In this document: positions 10,077 through 20,970 of the stretch, in pieces
Layout: every line of letters begins with the position of its first letter
How positions within the stretch are numbered: position 1 is the stretch's first letter
Origin: Chaetoderma sp. LZ-2023a
Taxonomy: Eukaryota; Mollusca; Caudofoveata; Chaetodermatida; Chaetodermatidae
Length of the DNA: 64,000 nucleotides
Direction: 5' to 3'
Assembly: GCA_034401795.1 (NCBI GenBank)
Contig: CM067369.1
Coordinates: 86,764,506-86,828,505, forward strand
Made by a program: the position numbers and the translations under genes
The notes under the pieces: model-generated
Databases searched by the model: none
Seen by the model: the letters and a program-made list of their open reading frames with translations, nothing else
Told to the model about the DNA's origin: nothing

Positions 10077-12773
10077 ATGACATTATTTATGCTAGGAAAA
10101 GGTGTTCCATGGTGCGAGAATTGTGTTGACATAACATGTGGCAATTCTAGAAACCTTGACACAATTAATGATTGTGCTTTCAACAAGTTGTGTTACTGGT
10201 TACAACAAACAGAGCAAATGCAGGGTGAATTCTCCCTTCAGGATCTGAGAGATCAGCTCGCAACATACTTGCCAGAAGGTGTTCCGCCATACACAGAGAA
10301 GCATCTGAAACGTCGCCTTGTGAAGCAGTTTGGTGAATGTGTATGCGTTGCACAAAATGAAGGGAAAATTAACATACTTACATTCAGAGCTGCTGCAGAT
10401 AACATTTTACATCAGTCATATATTGATGCAGACAACCTAGGATACAGTGAAGAAACCCTAAAACAGACAAAACTGATAGGTGCAAAAATTAGAGAAGATA
10501 TCTTGAATATAAAACATGATAATGACACTTATACGAGTCCATCAGAATTTGAATTGAGTGAATTAGAAAAGTCCATTCCAGACTCACTCCACACCCTTGT
10601 TGCTAAACTTTTCTCAGAATCAAGAAGTGAATCAGCCAATATTAAGAAGCAACTTCTGATAACTTCATTGTGCCACATCCTCATGCAGGCAACAGGCCAA
10701 CAATCATACATATCACCTCATATGTTATCAGTTGGCCTCATTATCAAGCAGACAACACGATCAAGGGTGCTCATTGATGTTCTGTCATCCTTAGGTCTAG
10801 GTATATCGTATACTCAGATTCTGCAGTTTGAAAAGAGTGCAGCTGTTGGAAAGCGAGTGGATTCATTAATATCCAGTCTAGTTGAAGTCAGCAAATGGGG
10901 CGGTTTCTGTCAGTGGGTAGCTGACAACTTTGACTATAATGAAGATACCAAATCAGGGCATGATACCACACATGTAATGGGTATAATTGCATGTCAAACT
11001 GAGACTTCATATGAGCGTACACCAGAACCAGTTGTTAGACAGAACCCTTCTTCAGCAGAGATAATGCACGATGGGAACTTCAGTTCAATCATCAAATGCT
11101 ACAAGCGTCCTTTGAAATCATGCATGTCTGATGTTAAGATAGGAACTCTTAGCACTACAGACATTTCCACACTTAAATGTCAAATAATGGATACCCTGTG
11201 GCTGTTATCGAGTAGGCTTTCACCGAGTCCACCAACCTGGCAGGGGTTCATGTCCGACATAAGCAAAGGAGAGTACTGCTGCATAAATGTGGTGTTCAAC
11301 CCTATGGTACCTTTGAACCCTTCAACAGATGAAGCTGTTTATAGTACTATGGTATATGTAAAACAGCAGGCCATGAAAGTCGGAATGTGCTGTGCAACAC
11401 TTACCTTTGACCAACCATTGTATTTGAGTGCTTGCAAAATCAAGCAAGACAATCAGAATGAATTTAAGAACATGTTCTTGCGGCTGGGAGGATTCCATTT
11501 CCTTGGTGCAGGGTGTAAACTAATGGAGGACAGTGGTATTGAAGAGTTGTGGGGTACAGTGTATGCCAAAAACTCCATACCCAAAATGATGGAGGGCAAA
11601 TCTTATACTAAGATGCTAAGAGCATGCCTTTTAACAAATGCAGCACTTCATCTATTATTGTTTGAGCCTGAAGTTAGCGATGCTGTTGACACTGACTTGT
11701 CAGAAGAACTAGCAGAACAATCGAGCAGTGGTGTTCAGAATGTAGATGTAGACTGCCGTATGGACACTGATAATGAAGCATCAGATTGTATGGACATTAT
11801 TGACAATGATGATGATCATCATCAGGTTAATATGTCAGATAGAAATCAGAATAGTGAAAGCAATTTCCAAACAACTCCTATGCCAGGTAGTGGTTGTGAA
11901 GATCAATATACTGTTAATGAGGAACCTGTGGAAAGTGATAGCATTTGGTCACGTTTGAAAACATTCTACAGCTCCATATTAGCTGGTGAAATCTGCTTGG
12001 ATGAAATAACTGCAAATAAAGATCTGATTCAGCTGCATGAAGAAGTGATTAGAAAAAAAGAATCTCACGAATCCAACCGAACGGCAAAGCTATGGCTAAT
12101 GTTTATGGGCATGGTTGAAATTACAATGCTTTTCATTAAAGCTGAAAGAACGGGTTGCTGGATGTTACATCTTTTGGCTATAGAGAGAATGTTACCTTTC
12201 CTAGCAGCTGCAGGTCACATCAACTATGCAAAATGTTGCCGGTTGTATCTTCAAGATTGTCAGAATTTATGTGAATGTTTGGAAGAACCAATACAAAATG
12301 GAGAATTTGCGATAAGAAGGAAGAAAACCCGATTCTGGAGTGGAACCTGGTCAGATATGACCATAGAACAATCACTGATGAGATCAGGGAAGACTGTGAG
12401 TGGAATCATCAATATTACCAACAAAGACTCTGCAAGAAACATTTGGTTACTCACTGCACATGTTGTTGCTACATGTATGTACACTGATGCTCTACGTTGC
12501 CTTACCAGTACGTTTACTGGGTCCTGGTCAGAACAACATAAAGAGATGCATCCAGGAAACATTAGAAAGGATTCGGAAGACATGGACACCTTCAAGCAAT
12601 TCCTTTTAAGGAACAACCCATTCAGATCTGGCCAAGATAGTGAGCTCAGGAACATTGCAACTGGAGTAGTAGCTGATGAGCGCGTCAATGTAGATAATGC
12701 CCTACAAATTGGTACCACAATCCAAGAAAAACTGAATGAGAAGAAATTTGGCGATGTAAAGGTTAAATGGTAG
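10077..12773 (+). CDS. Transposase central region, 898-codon open frame
   Basis: This is the longest open frame in the window. Near residues 200-265 it has an 'S(V)GL.IKQTTRS' block followed by a 'LGLGISY' block, conserved in related invertebrate proteins and also seen in the minus-strand relic at 26.1 kb. Near 380-480 there is another signature block: a Trp-Gln-Gly-Phe segment, a 'TLTFDQPLYL' strand and 'RLGGFHFLG', then 'MEGKSYTKMLR'. The Asp in 'TFDQPLY' is a candidate catalytic residue, but that is speculation. Residues 550-620 are acidic and Ser-rich, a likely linker. The frame ends at TAG 12,771 because of a one-base shift, and the following frame continues the protein. Confidence 0.75.
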   Translation: MTLFMLGKGVPWCENCVDITCGNSRNLDTINDCAFNKLCYWLQQTEQMQGEFSLQDLRDQLATYLPEGVPPYTEKHLKRRLVKQFGECVCVAQNEGKINILTFRAAADNILHQSYIDADNLGYSEETLKQTKLIGAKIREDILNIKHDNDTYTSPSEFELSELEKSIPDSLHTLVAKLFSESRSESANIKKQLLITSLCHILMQATGQQSYISPHMLSVGLIIKQTTRSRVLIDVLSSLGLGISYTQILQFEKSAAVGKRVDSLISSLVEVSKWGGFCQWVADNFDYNEDTKSGHDTTHVMGIIACQTETSYERTPEPVVRQNPSSAEIMHDGNFSSIIKCYKRPLKSCMSDVKIGTLSTTDISTLKCQIMDTLWLLSSRLSPSPPTWQGFMSDISKGEYCCINVVFNPMVPLNPSTDEAVYSTMVYVKQQAMKVGMCCATLTFDQPLYLSACKIKQDNQNEFKNMFLRLGGFHFLGAGCKLMEDSGIEELWGTVYAKNSIPKMMEGKSYTKMLRACLLTNAALHLLLFEPEVSDAVDTDLSEELAEQSSSGVQNVDVDCRMDTDNEASDCMDIIDNDDDHHQVNMSDRNQNSESNFQTTPMPGSGCEDQYTVNEEPVESDSIWSRLKTFYSSILAGEICLDEITANKDLIQLHEEVIRKKESHESNRTAKLWLMFMGMVEITMLFIKAERTGCWMLHLLAIERMLPFLAAAGHINYAKCCRLYLQDCQNLCECLEEPIQNGEFAIRRKKTRFWSGTWSDMTIEQSLMRSGKTVSGIINITNKDSARNIWLLTAHVVATCMYTDALRCLTSTFTGSWSEQHKEMHPGNIRKDSEDMDTFKQFLLRNNPFRSGQDSELRNIATGVVADERVNVDNALQIGTTIQEKLNEKKFGDVKVKW

Positions 12774-13816
12774 AACAAGCTAAGACATTTGCTGCCATGC
12801 GAAAGCCCCTCAAAATATCTGGTGATGAAGTCCGAATGGCATCACAGGAGTTGTACCATCGATTTGTGTCCATGTCATATGTCAATGGTTGCCCTCCTGA
12901 CAAAAGTGTGTTTTCACATGAACTTGCAACTGTATCGCCTGCACTGTTCAAAGATGACGGGAGTATGAGGAAAGCAAATAAGGCGGATATGGCTAAATGT
13001 ATACTTGAGATGGATACAGAAATCACATCAGGGACAGTTGGACCAGCAGCTAAAGTGCTTGATGGATGTGCTCTTTTGCACAAACTGGTTTGGGCCAAGA
13101 CTGGCACTATGGAGGATGTTTGTGATGCATATGTGTCCTCTGTTGTCTCCCATTCTTCATATGGTCTTCCTCTTTGGGTAGAGTTTGACAGCTATGAAGT
13201 GGCAACAACAAAAGATTAGGAACAAAAGCGACGGCGAAAGGAGAAAATGTTCCCAGATGTTGTTGTGGAGATGAAAACACCAATACCTGGAGACAAGAAG
13301 GCATTTCTTGGAAACAAAAAGAACAAGCAGGGTTTGATTAAATTATTATCTCAGCACCTTCAGAAGGCAGGCATCCATGTAGAGCATGCTGGTGAAGAGG
13401 GTGATGCTGATGTCTGCATAGTTAAGAAGGCAATGGAATTGGCAAAAACATATGAAAATGTTGTTGTTGTTGCTGATTATACAGACATTCCGACAATGTT
13501 GATCCACCACACAAATTATGCGAAACATGTTTATATGCAGACCAGACAACACACCATTGCCATTAAAGTTGCAAAGGAGGTGTTAGGGAGAGAGATGTAT
13601 ATGTGTTTGCCATTTGCTCATGCTATGTCAGGCTGTGATACAACATCTGGAATGTGTGGCGTGGGGAAACTGAAGCTCATGAAATTGCTCCAGTCATCAC
13701 AGCAGTTACACGCACATGCGCTGGTCTTTGGTGACACAGAAACACCTAAAGAAGTGCTTCTAAAGGTAGGAGAAGATTTTGCAAAGAATTTGTACATAGG
13801 GGGGAACCAACGCTGA
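12767..13816 (+). pseudogene. Transposase XPG/FEN1-like (PIN-fold) nuclease segment
   Basis: This frame is interrupted by one TAG at 13,217. The nuclease motifs follow the Rad2/XPG order: acidic 'GEEGDADV' at ~13,391-13,414, a hydrophobic strand then 'ADYTDIP' at ~13,471-13,491, and 'SGCDTTSGMCGVGK' at ~13,628-13,669. The last looks like the GCD plus Gly-rich helix-hairpin turn of FEN1. Acidic metal-binding residues are present in all three motifs. An upstream block of 'KNKQGLIKLL' type marks the domain's start. Structure-specific DNA cleavage during excision or repair of the element is the likely role. Assignment to the fold comes from motif order, not from a profile search. Confidence 0.65.
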
Positions 13817-14177
13817 AGGACTCGATGAACTGCGCTATTTAAATGTGGTATCATCCAAATGTGTACCTTTTGAGAGAATGCCACCTACCAGCAGAGCTAT
13901 GTACTATCACTCGCTACGTGTACATCACCAAGTAAGCACATGGCGTCATCTTCAAATGATTCTCCAAAAGGAAGAGTTCGGATACAAGATTGAAGGTGAT
14001 GCCGTAGTGCCGGTAATCACTGATAAAGCAGCAGCACCAGCAGATATATTGGCAGAGATCAGATGCTCCTGTAGGAGCGAGCGTTGTGTATCTTGTACTT
14101 GTACCAAGAGAGGAATTCCATGCAGCATACACTGCAAATGCGAGGGGCAATGTATAAATTCTCACATTGAACTTTAG
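13806..14177 (+). pseudogene. Transposase C-terminus: CXC cysteine cluster
   Basis: After a frameshift in the G-run, the frame contains 'PPTSRAMYYHSLR', a conserved family block, and ends in a dense cysteine cluster (about nine Cys within 30 residues, ~14,063-14,150, starting CSCRSERC). This resembles tesmin/TSO1-type CXC zinc motifs. The apparent start at 13,845 is only a GTG created by the shift. TAG at 14,175 ends the protein. Confidence 0.7.
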
Positions 14178-14273
14178 CAGAATATTACTTGGTGGAGCCA
14201 GCCGTAATTTGCTGACTCTATGCACCATGCATAATTTTAGTTATATCTGCCATCCTGGCAGGTGAACTATGAT

Positions 14274-14640
14274 GAATAAATTACCATAATAAGCATGTGT
14301 TATTCTGTAAAAATAATATCAGAATTCAATTCCTTGACCCCAACACATTAACTTTAGAGGCTTCAATCGCCACTCAAGCTTATATGGTAACTGAACTATC
14401 TAGAAATGTCAAATTTTTAGCCATTTTGGCGGCCATTTTGACGTTTTTCCGCCATTTTGAATAAATTACCATAATTAGCATGTGTTATTCTGTAGAAATA
14501 ATATCAGAATTCAATTCCTTGACCTCAAAACATTAACTTTAGAGGTTTTAATCGCCACTCTGGCTTATATAGTAACTGAACTATCTAGAAATGTATCGTT
14601 TTCAGCCATTTTGGCGGCCATTTTGAAATTTTGCTAAAAA
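14274..14640. repeat. Two tandem copies of a ~185-bp repeat
   Basis: Copy 1 starts at 14,274 and copy 2 at 14,459. Both run from 'GAATAAATTACCATAAT' through 'ATCAGAATTCAATTCCTTGA' and 'TGAACTATCTAGAAATGT' to 'GCCATTTTGGCGGCCATTTT'. Identity is high, so the duplication is fairly recent. Confidence 0.85.
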
Positions 14641-14799
14641 AACATTTTCCCCAATTGGGATTCATGGGGAATTTTTTTGTGGTCTTAATTTAGATACAAT
14701 GGAAGAGCTCTGGGCAAAAATCTGGTTGTTACTTAGAATGTCCGGGTCCATTGTCATTTCTTACTGGACTATTAAACTATTTTTAAAAATTATTTTTGC

Positions 14800-15182
14800 T
14801 TTGTTTTCCTTCTCAATTCTTAGTCCTGAAACATGGTATTTGAGCCCTGAAACTTGATTTGTTCCCAATTCTGAATACTTGCAGATGATATGTTGCCAGT
14901 CCTGATTTATCAATTTTGAGTGAGAAAAGTTGATTTTGTTGGCAATACTAAGCCCTGAAAGACAATAATTTACCAATTGTTAGTTCTCAAAACATGATAT
15001 TTCATCCCTGAATACTGAAGCATGGTATGTTTCCTGGCCTGATCATTGAATCATGGCATTTCAAAGGTTTCTTGCCATGAGAGATTACTCTTTGCCAAGC
15101 CTAACACCTGAAAGATGACATTTACATTTTTGAGTAAGGAAAGTTGCTTTTGTTGTCAATTCTAAGCCCTGAAAGACAATAA
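14800..15182. repeat. Degenerate 'CCCTGAAA' tandem repeat (left part)
   Basis: Diverged units contain 'AAGCCCTGAAAGACAATAAT', 'CTGAAACATGGTATTT' and 'GTGAGAAAAGTTGATTTTGT'. The array resumes at about 16,341 and runs to about 16,570, so a later insert interrupts it. 14,641-14,800 holds nothing I can name. Confidence 0.7.
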
Positions 15183-16340
15183 TTATCCCCACGTTTTAAA
15201 AAAACGTCGGGGATATTGCAATCGGCTCTGTCCGTCTGTCTGTCTGTTCATCTGTCAGTCCATCCGTCACGCTATCTCCTCCCAAACCATTGGGTGGAAT
15301 TAAATCGAATTTGGCATGTGGGTTACCCATATGATTCCTCTTTGTAAAACGATATTTAGGTTTAGCTCCGCCCCCAGGGGACGGGGCATGGGTCAAAAGG
15401 TCAAATTAGTTGTAATGCAACTCCTCTGAAATCTTTAGAGGGAACTCAAGAAAATTTTATATCTGAGTTACCCATATGATTGCGGAGTGCAAGAGGCCAT
15501 TGAGATTGGGCTCAGCCCCCAGGGGTGGGGTGGGGGAGGGGTCAAAAGGTCAAATTTTAACCTGAAGAAATTGATTTGGTCTATGGATTACCCATGTCAA
15601 TGTGGAGTACAGGAGCACATTTACATTTGGCCCCGCCCCCAGGGGTGGGTGAGGGGTGGGGTCAAAAGGTAGAAAAACTGATTGTAATGACACTCCCCTG
15701 ACACTGTTGGACGGAATTCAACCAAATTTGGTATGTTAGTTACCCATATCAATGTGGAGTATATGAGCACATTTACATTTAGCCCCGCCCACAGGGTGTG
15801 GGGATGGGGTCAAAAGGTAGTGAAATTGATTGTAATGCAACTCCTCTGAAATCGTTACACAGAACTCAACCAAATTTGATATCTGAGTTACTCCGATGAT
15901 TGCTGAGTGCAAGAGGCCATTTAGATTTGGCTCCGCCCCAGGGGTCGGGAGAGGGGTCAAACGGTCAAATTTTAACCTGCAGAAATGGATTGTAATGCAT
16001 CTCTTCTGAAACCTTTGCACAAAATTCAACCAAATTTGGTATGTGAGGTACCCATATCAATATGGAGTGGATGAGCACATTTACATTTGGGCCCGCGCCT
16101 CCCCCCCCCCCAATGGTGGTGGATGGGGTCAAAAGGTCATGGAATTGATTGTAATGCAACTCCTCTAACACTGTTGGACGGAATTCAACCAAATTTGGTA
16201 TGTGAGTTACCCATATGATCATGGAGTGCAAAATGACATTTGCATTTTGCTCCGGCCTTGGCGGTGGCTTGTGGGGTGTGTCACAAGTTCAAACCGGTGA
16301 ACGTGGGGATTTGCGATGACGCGTCATCGACCAATTAATC
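15183..16340. mobile_element. ~1.15 kb insert made of a ~150-bp degenerate tandem repeat
   Basis: This interrupts the 'CCCTGAAA' array: flanking text 'GACAATAAT' and 'TTTACCGATTGTTAG' would rejoin to the intact unit. The left end has a short palindrome (CCCCACGTTT...AAACGTCGGGG) and the right end 'CGATGACGCGTCATCG'. Inside are about seven diverged units with 'AACCAAATTTGGTATGTGAG', 'TTACCCATATGATTG', 'GGAGTGCAAG', 'GGCTCCGCCCCCAGGGG' and 'GGGGTCAAAAGGTCAAA'. Similar 'ACGTCGGGGATAT' elements occur in marine invertebrates as I recall. No protein is encoded. Confidence 0.65.
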
Positions 16341-16892
16341 TAGTTTACCGATTGTTAGTGCTGAAACATGATATTTCATCCATGAAACATAATTCGTTAC
16401 CGCTTCTGAACACTAACGGATGAAATGTTGCCAATCCTGATCATTGAAACATGGAATTTCACAAATTTCATGCGATGAGAATTGACCTTTTGGCAAACAT
16501 AACCCCTGAAAGATGAAATTTACCAATTGCGAGTGAAGAAAGTTGATTTTGTTGTAAATTCTAAGCCAACCTGGGAATCCGTGAAAGTGCAAGCTCTAAG
16601 AAGCTATTGACTGCATCTTGAGTGATGCAATAGCAACTTTATTTTGATTTAAATTATAGCGATCGCGATTTTAAGTACTTATTTAGAGGTTTTTAAGAAG
16701 GATAGTCCTCCAACTTGACCGCAACATTAGATCAAGCCTTGTACAGTCTCGTTGCCTGTACCTTGTAGGCTGTTTAATACGATACTGAGTACTGAAATTA
16801 GGTGGCATTTTGAAGAGAGGAGATTTGGCCCTGGTCCCTCGGCAAACCAATATCCTGAGGCAGTGAACACCCCACCACCACGACCCCACTAA
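16341..16892. repeat. Continuation of the 'CCCTGAAA' array, then spacer
   Basis: The degenerate array runs to about 16,570. From there to 16,892 I see no gene or repeat I can name. Confidence 0.5.
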
Positions 16893-17625
16893 AACCCATG
16901 GACATTGTAATATGTAGAGTGCAGGACTGAGACAGCGGCATTGATGGTGTTTATTTTTGTAACTCTCACACCAGCTAAAGACATGTAAGCTACAGATATA
17001 AAATTTATATAATTGCTTAAGATGTCATAATTGAAAAATAAATTTAAATCAGGCACACACGTGTACGCTACAAGTTGCCTACAATTATTTGAGAAAATTT
17101 ATGTCTTGGTATATGTAAATATATTGTATTTAGGCAAAAATTAGGGTTGTATGTATTAATGAATACTATACCAAAAGTGTGTTGATTATCACCTACCTAC
17201 GCTAAGTTTACGTCATCATACATTGCTATATTATAAAATAATTTAATAACTTGACCACAATACTCCTACTAACTGCGGAATATCAGAAGAGGAAAACAAC
17301 ACAAGGAAATGACAGAAATCTAAGCTCAGCACATCAGTAGAATTTTAAAGTTGGTTCTCCTAAACCAGAGGGACGGGGTCTACACTACATGTAACGTGTA
17401 AGAAGAAAATTCGAAATCCGGTAACACGGCAGATATTTTACTAACTGCTGTGCACATGGACATTCATAAAGCATAGATTTACGCCGAACATAACACTAAA
17501 TAAGCGTGCCAGTTTAAAATTAGTATATAGGAAAGAATAAAGGGAAAATAAGCGACGAGCGTAAGGGCAATGTACACGCTCATTAAATCAGTAATACACG
17601 CGGCGCAAAAGAGTGCGGGTTATAC
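16893..17625 (-). repeat. Right long inverted repeat of the Academ-like element
   Basis: The reverse complement matches 6,170-7,275 along its length. It lacks the SINE-like insertion and the big microsatellite, so it acts as the ancestral reference for both. It has an extra GC-rich ~60-bp stretch (about 17,535-17,590) near the outer end that the left arm lacks. Confidence 0.85.
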
Positions 17626-17634
17626 GCCTAGAAT

Positions 17635-17990
17635 TGAAATCCCTCAAGCGCTTAATGATGAGTAACGTTTTGACAATTTCCGGTAAATTTTCATAAAATC
17701 TAAGATTTTCACCCCAAAAAAGTGACCAATCAAAATTATGTATATAAGTTCTGAAGACTAGCTCAATAGAGTTCTTCCAGCCAAACTTAAGTTGAAATCC
17801 AATGAGGAGTAGCGTTTTGACAATCGGTAAAGATTTTCATAAAATCTAAGATTTTCAGCCTAAAATGTGTCGATCAAAAATCTATAAATGGTTCTGAATC
17901 CTACACCCATAGGGTCCTTACATCTAAATTATGTTGAAATGCACCACGTTGTTAATGATGAGTATCGTTTTGACTGTCCTTCTAGATCAA
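17635..17990. repeat. Degenerate satellite array (right block)
   Basis: Two to three units carry 'CGTTTTGACAATTTCCGG', 'CATAAAATCTAAGATTTTCA' and 'TTGAAATCC'. It has the same orientation and type as 5,128-6,085, on the far side of the Academ-like element. At 18,041-18,116 comes a short block ('AAGCTCACTTGGCCGTTCTG' and 'ACGGACGACGGATGATCGCC') of the CTCACCTGGCC repeat type common in molluscs. Confidence 0.7.
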
Positions 17991-18268
17991 TTAGGCTGAA
18001 AACTGCCAAGTGGTTAATGTGGCGTAGCATTTTAAATTAAAAGTTGGCGGGCAGACGGACGACGGATGATCGCCATAGCACAAGCTCACTTGGCCGTTCT
18101 GACCTGGTGAGTTAATAATGCAAAATGGTAGGAAACTGGTGAATTTGAGGTAGAAATTAGAAATTACGCTTATGTGATGAATAAAACCCCAAACTCGTTG
18201 CAATTTCACATCAACTTTATCACACTTGTTTAGTCAGATCTCATCTAAAACTCGCAAAGTTTCGTTCC

Positions 18269-18635
18269 AATGGAGGAATCCAGTTTATCTAGGCCCCGCC
18301 CATCTCTATCTAAGCTCCACACACGCTTTGATCGTGTTTGGATCCCTGAACGCCCGACTATCAATTTAAAAAAACCTATACAGGTAAGCTGTTGAATATT
18401 TGAAACTAATTTGACTGGGTGCACCCAGTCAAATTAGTTTCAAAATATTCAACAATATGTTTATTAAATAGTAAAGACATACAATTCGTACAACAACTAT
18501 TAGTCGGTGATCAAGTAATCGTTAGTGACGAACTTAGCTACGTCATTCATCGCGTAATTCATTATGACGTCATCCTGCACATCACATATTTGATTATGAC
18601 GTCATCTGATTGATGATAACATGGAATCCTCCATT
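18269..18635 (+). mobile_element. MITE-A copy 3, near full length
   Basis: The ends are AATGGAGGAATCCAG and a mirrored ...GGAATCCTCCATT. It contains GGCCCCGCCC, a near-perfect hairpin at 18,388-18,456 with a very short loop (arms meet at TGGGTGCACCCA), the 'AATTCGTAC' segment and two TGACGTCA motifs. Confidence 0.9.
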
Positions 18636-18639
18636 GAGA

Positions 18640-19030
18640 TCTTACTAAGGTCGTGTGCTGAATTTCATACGAATTATCAACTCGTTTGAGAGCCTCTATT
18701 TAGTTTATGATGTCATGGGTACTATGTAATTTTTGGTATTATGTTTCTATCTGATGGTATTCATTATGGGGTATAAGTCAAATATTAAGGGCCTTCAAAC
18801 TTAGAAATGATGACCATTTTCGATGTATGTTAGTTAGTCCTTTTCCCGGTGTCAGTGTTAGCCAAGTTAATCTAGAACAGAATTTTGTGAACCAACGACT
18901 GTTGGAAACAGAAATGAAACCATTAATATTCTGTTCCTTTTCGATCTCAGAAATGATGTATTTAAAATCCCTTAAATCCTAGGTGTAGAACATGTTGAAT
19001 TTTTTCTTCGAATACAGAAGGTACCAGTAT
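18640..19030. other. Unannotated spacer
   Basis: No gene or recognisable repeat seen. Confidence 0.5.
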
Positions 19031-19507
19031 CAGGGCCGACCATAGGACTCATGGTTGGGGGGGGGGGGGGTTGTGCAAAGTTTCTTAAATTCTTGCCCCG
19101 GGCCCTCGGAACTGCTGCTAGGATCACCAGAAAGCCATGGTCCAATTTTTACCGTAATGGTGATGGGGCCCAATATGTCACAGGGTTGTGGTATTTGGCC
19201 ACATCCGTCTTATTCAGTAAAGCTCAGAAAAAATTTGACGTAGTTCAAATACAAAATGAAAAAGTTATGTTTGCTTATTTTGAACATAATTGGATTAGAA
19301 GACAATGACTTCCAATCCAATTATGTTCAAAATATTCAACAGAACATGTGCCATCTATGCATATAACTTGAAGTGACGCAGATGCCACAAAATTAAGACA
19401 AAAAATAAAAGATAATAGTGTCAGTTTTTTTATTTTGGGGCCCTGGAAATTTGGAGGGGGTGGGGCTGTGCACATGTACTTGTTGCACTACGTTAAGTTC
19501 GGCCCTG
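19031..19507. mobile_element. Non-autonomous hAT element, 477 bp, perfect 8-bp target duplication
   Basis: The element begins CAGGGCCGAC and ends TTCGGCCCTG. It is flanked on both sides by ACCAGTAT (19,023-19,030 and 19,508-19,515). CAGGG-type ends and an 8-bp duplication are hallmarks of hAT transposons. The middle holds a variant hairpin (19,268-19,342). It encodes no transposase, so it would have been moved by a hAT enzyme in trans. Confidence 0.85.
19268..19342. repeat. Variant hairpin (TTTTGAACATAATTGGATT arms)
   Basis: Left arm 'TATTTTGAACATAATTGGAT', short loop, then the reverse complement followed by 'ATTCAACAG'. It belongs to the same hairpin class as the common one but with different arm sequence. 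The close relative is at 61,012-61,083. Confidence 0.85.
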
Positions 19508-19810
19508 ACCAGTATCAAATGAGCCCAAGACAAGTAGGTCTACTACAGAATAGCTATAACTTGGTCAATTTGCATTATAGTAACTTATTGTTGACGTCTG
19601 GTATACCTATTCGTGTTCTTAGTACGGCCCATTAAGAAATGTGATACATAACATACAATATAGTGTCGGGTAATTTTAGAGTATTTATTGAAAGGAAAGT
19701 AAAAACCTGAAATGACACACATGGGTATCTATCAATAAAACAGTAGCAATATCGGTTATTTTAACATTTTGGTATTTTTACGCATTCATTCATTTTTGCC
19801 GGAATAGCAG

Positions 19811-20043
19811 TGGACCTTTCCAAGTTTATCCATTGATCGTATGGCGTCATATGACATTATAACCATCTAACTGACGTGTATGCTGACGTCATAATCATTA
19901 CGTCATAAATGATTCTATTTGGCCCGTCTTTAACTCTTAATAGTCCGACACGTTGTACGAATTGTATGTCTCTACGATTTAATAAACATGCTGTCGAATA
20001 TTTTTTTAAACTAATTTGACAGGAGGGTGTTGCTGCCATAGGC
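19811..20043 (-). mobile_element. MITE-A copy 4, CRE-half only
   Basis: Starts TGGACCTTTCC, has three CRE-like motifs, 'AGTCCGACACGTTGTACGAA' and the left hairpin arm, then breaks off after 'TGTTGCTGCCATAGGC'. The second hairpin arm and the GC-rich half are lost. Confidence 0.8.
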
Positions 20044-20377
20044 GTATAAGTTAGGAATCATGAATTTCGATTGGTTTTCGTGGCAGTAAAGGGATGGAAC
20101 ATTACATACACCTTGCCTGATTAGGCATGGACAAATTGGTCAACAATCTAATATGCCCCTGTTACGTCATCGTCCTGCGATCAAAGAGGGCGTCAAAATA
20201 TGGTGTCAAAATGAAAAACAATGACATGCATCACAGCTCAATTATTCAGAAAAACACACAATTTGTGTCTCAATTCGCTGGACTCGCAAATATGCTGGAC
20301 ACCCGTTTTTACCTTGGCACCCGCCATACATTGACACACATCAGACCGTTTTCCCGACAACTGCACAAATTTGTACC

Positions 20378-20628
<251 letters not shown>

Positions 20629-20970
20629 CTAAAACGATGACAATGTTCAAATTCTTTTCCAGGTACCGCGGATTCTGTATGGGGCCGCGAAGTTGGAGCT
20701 GTTCTGTCATAATTTATGTACAGGAAAAGTGGTGATGGCGTAGTAACACCCCATATCCATATCCCTTTTCTTTGGTTCCTTTTGTAGAAAAATATCCGCC
20801 ATCTCATCCTCTCAGTGAAAATCAGTAAGATATCTGTACCAGCAGCGACGATTTCCGCAGACTGTCAAGCGAGATCGAGGGCCGTTGACATAATTGTGGT
20901 ATCAGTATCTCCTTCTCAGCTTCACTGAATGGACATCATCCCTAGCAGATGGGCTAACTCTTTGATCAAC
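20629..20970. other. Unannotated spacer
   Basis: No feature seen. Confidence 0.5.

Larger units (their letters stand above)
9557..14177 (+). pseudogene. Academ-like transposase gene, broken (zinc motifs + conserved core + XPG-like nuclease + CXC)
   Basis: This is one long, apparently intronless reading frame of roughly 1,530 codons, interrupted five times: a frameshift near 9,685, an in-frame TGA at 10,020, a -1 shift at ~12,767, an in-frame TAG at 13,217, and a shift in the G-run near 13,798-13,804. The order is two CxxC...HxxC zinc motifs (first at 9578-9589 with its HxxC near 9,718-9,729; second from 9,844 to ~10,073), a ~900-residue middle, an XPG/FEN1-like nuclease (~13,300-13,720) and a C-terminal cysteine cluster (~14,063-14,150). 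The ATG at 9,557 is chosen because it opens the frame just before the first zinc motif. The spread of lesions over otherwise well-kept sequence suggests a fairly young dead copy, or possibly sequencing errors for the homopolymer shift. It is expected to cut and integrate the surrounding element. The catalytic layout of the middle domain is unknown to me. Confidence 0.8.

Noticed and set aside
18388..18456. Hairpins as transcription terminators
   Set aside because: Rho-independent terminators do not apply in this eukaryotic context, and the hairpins are parts of dispersed repeats.
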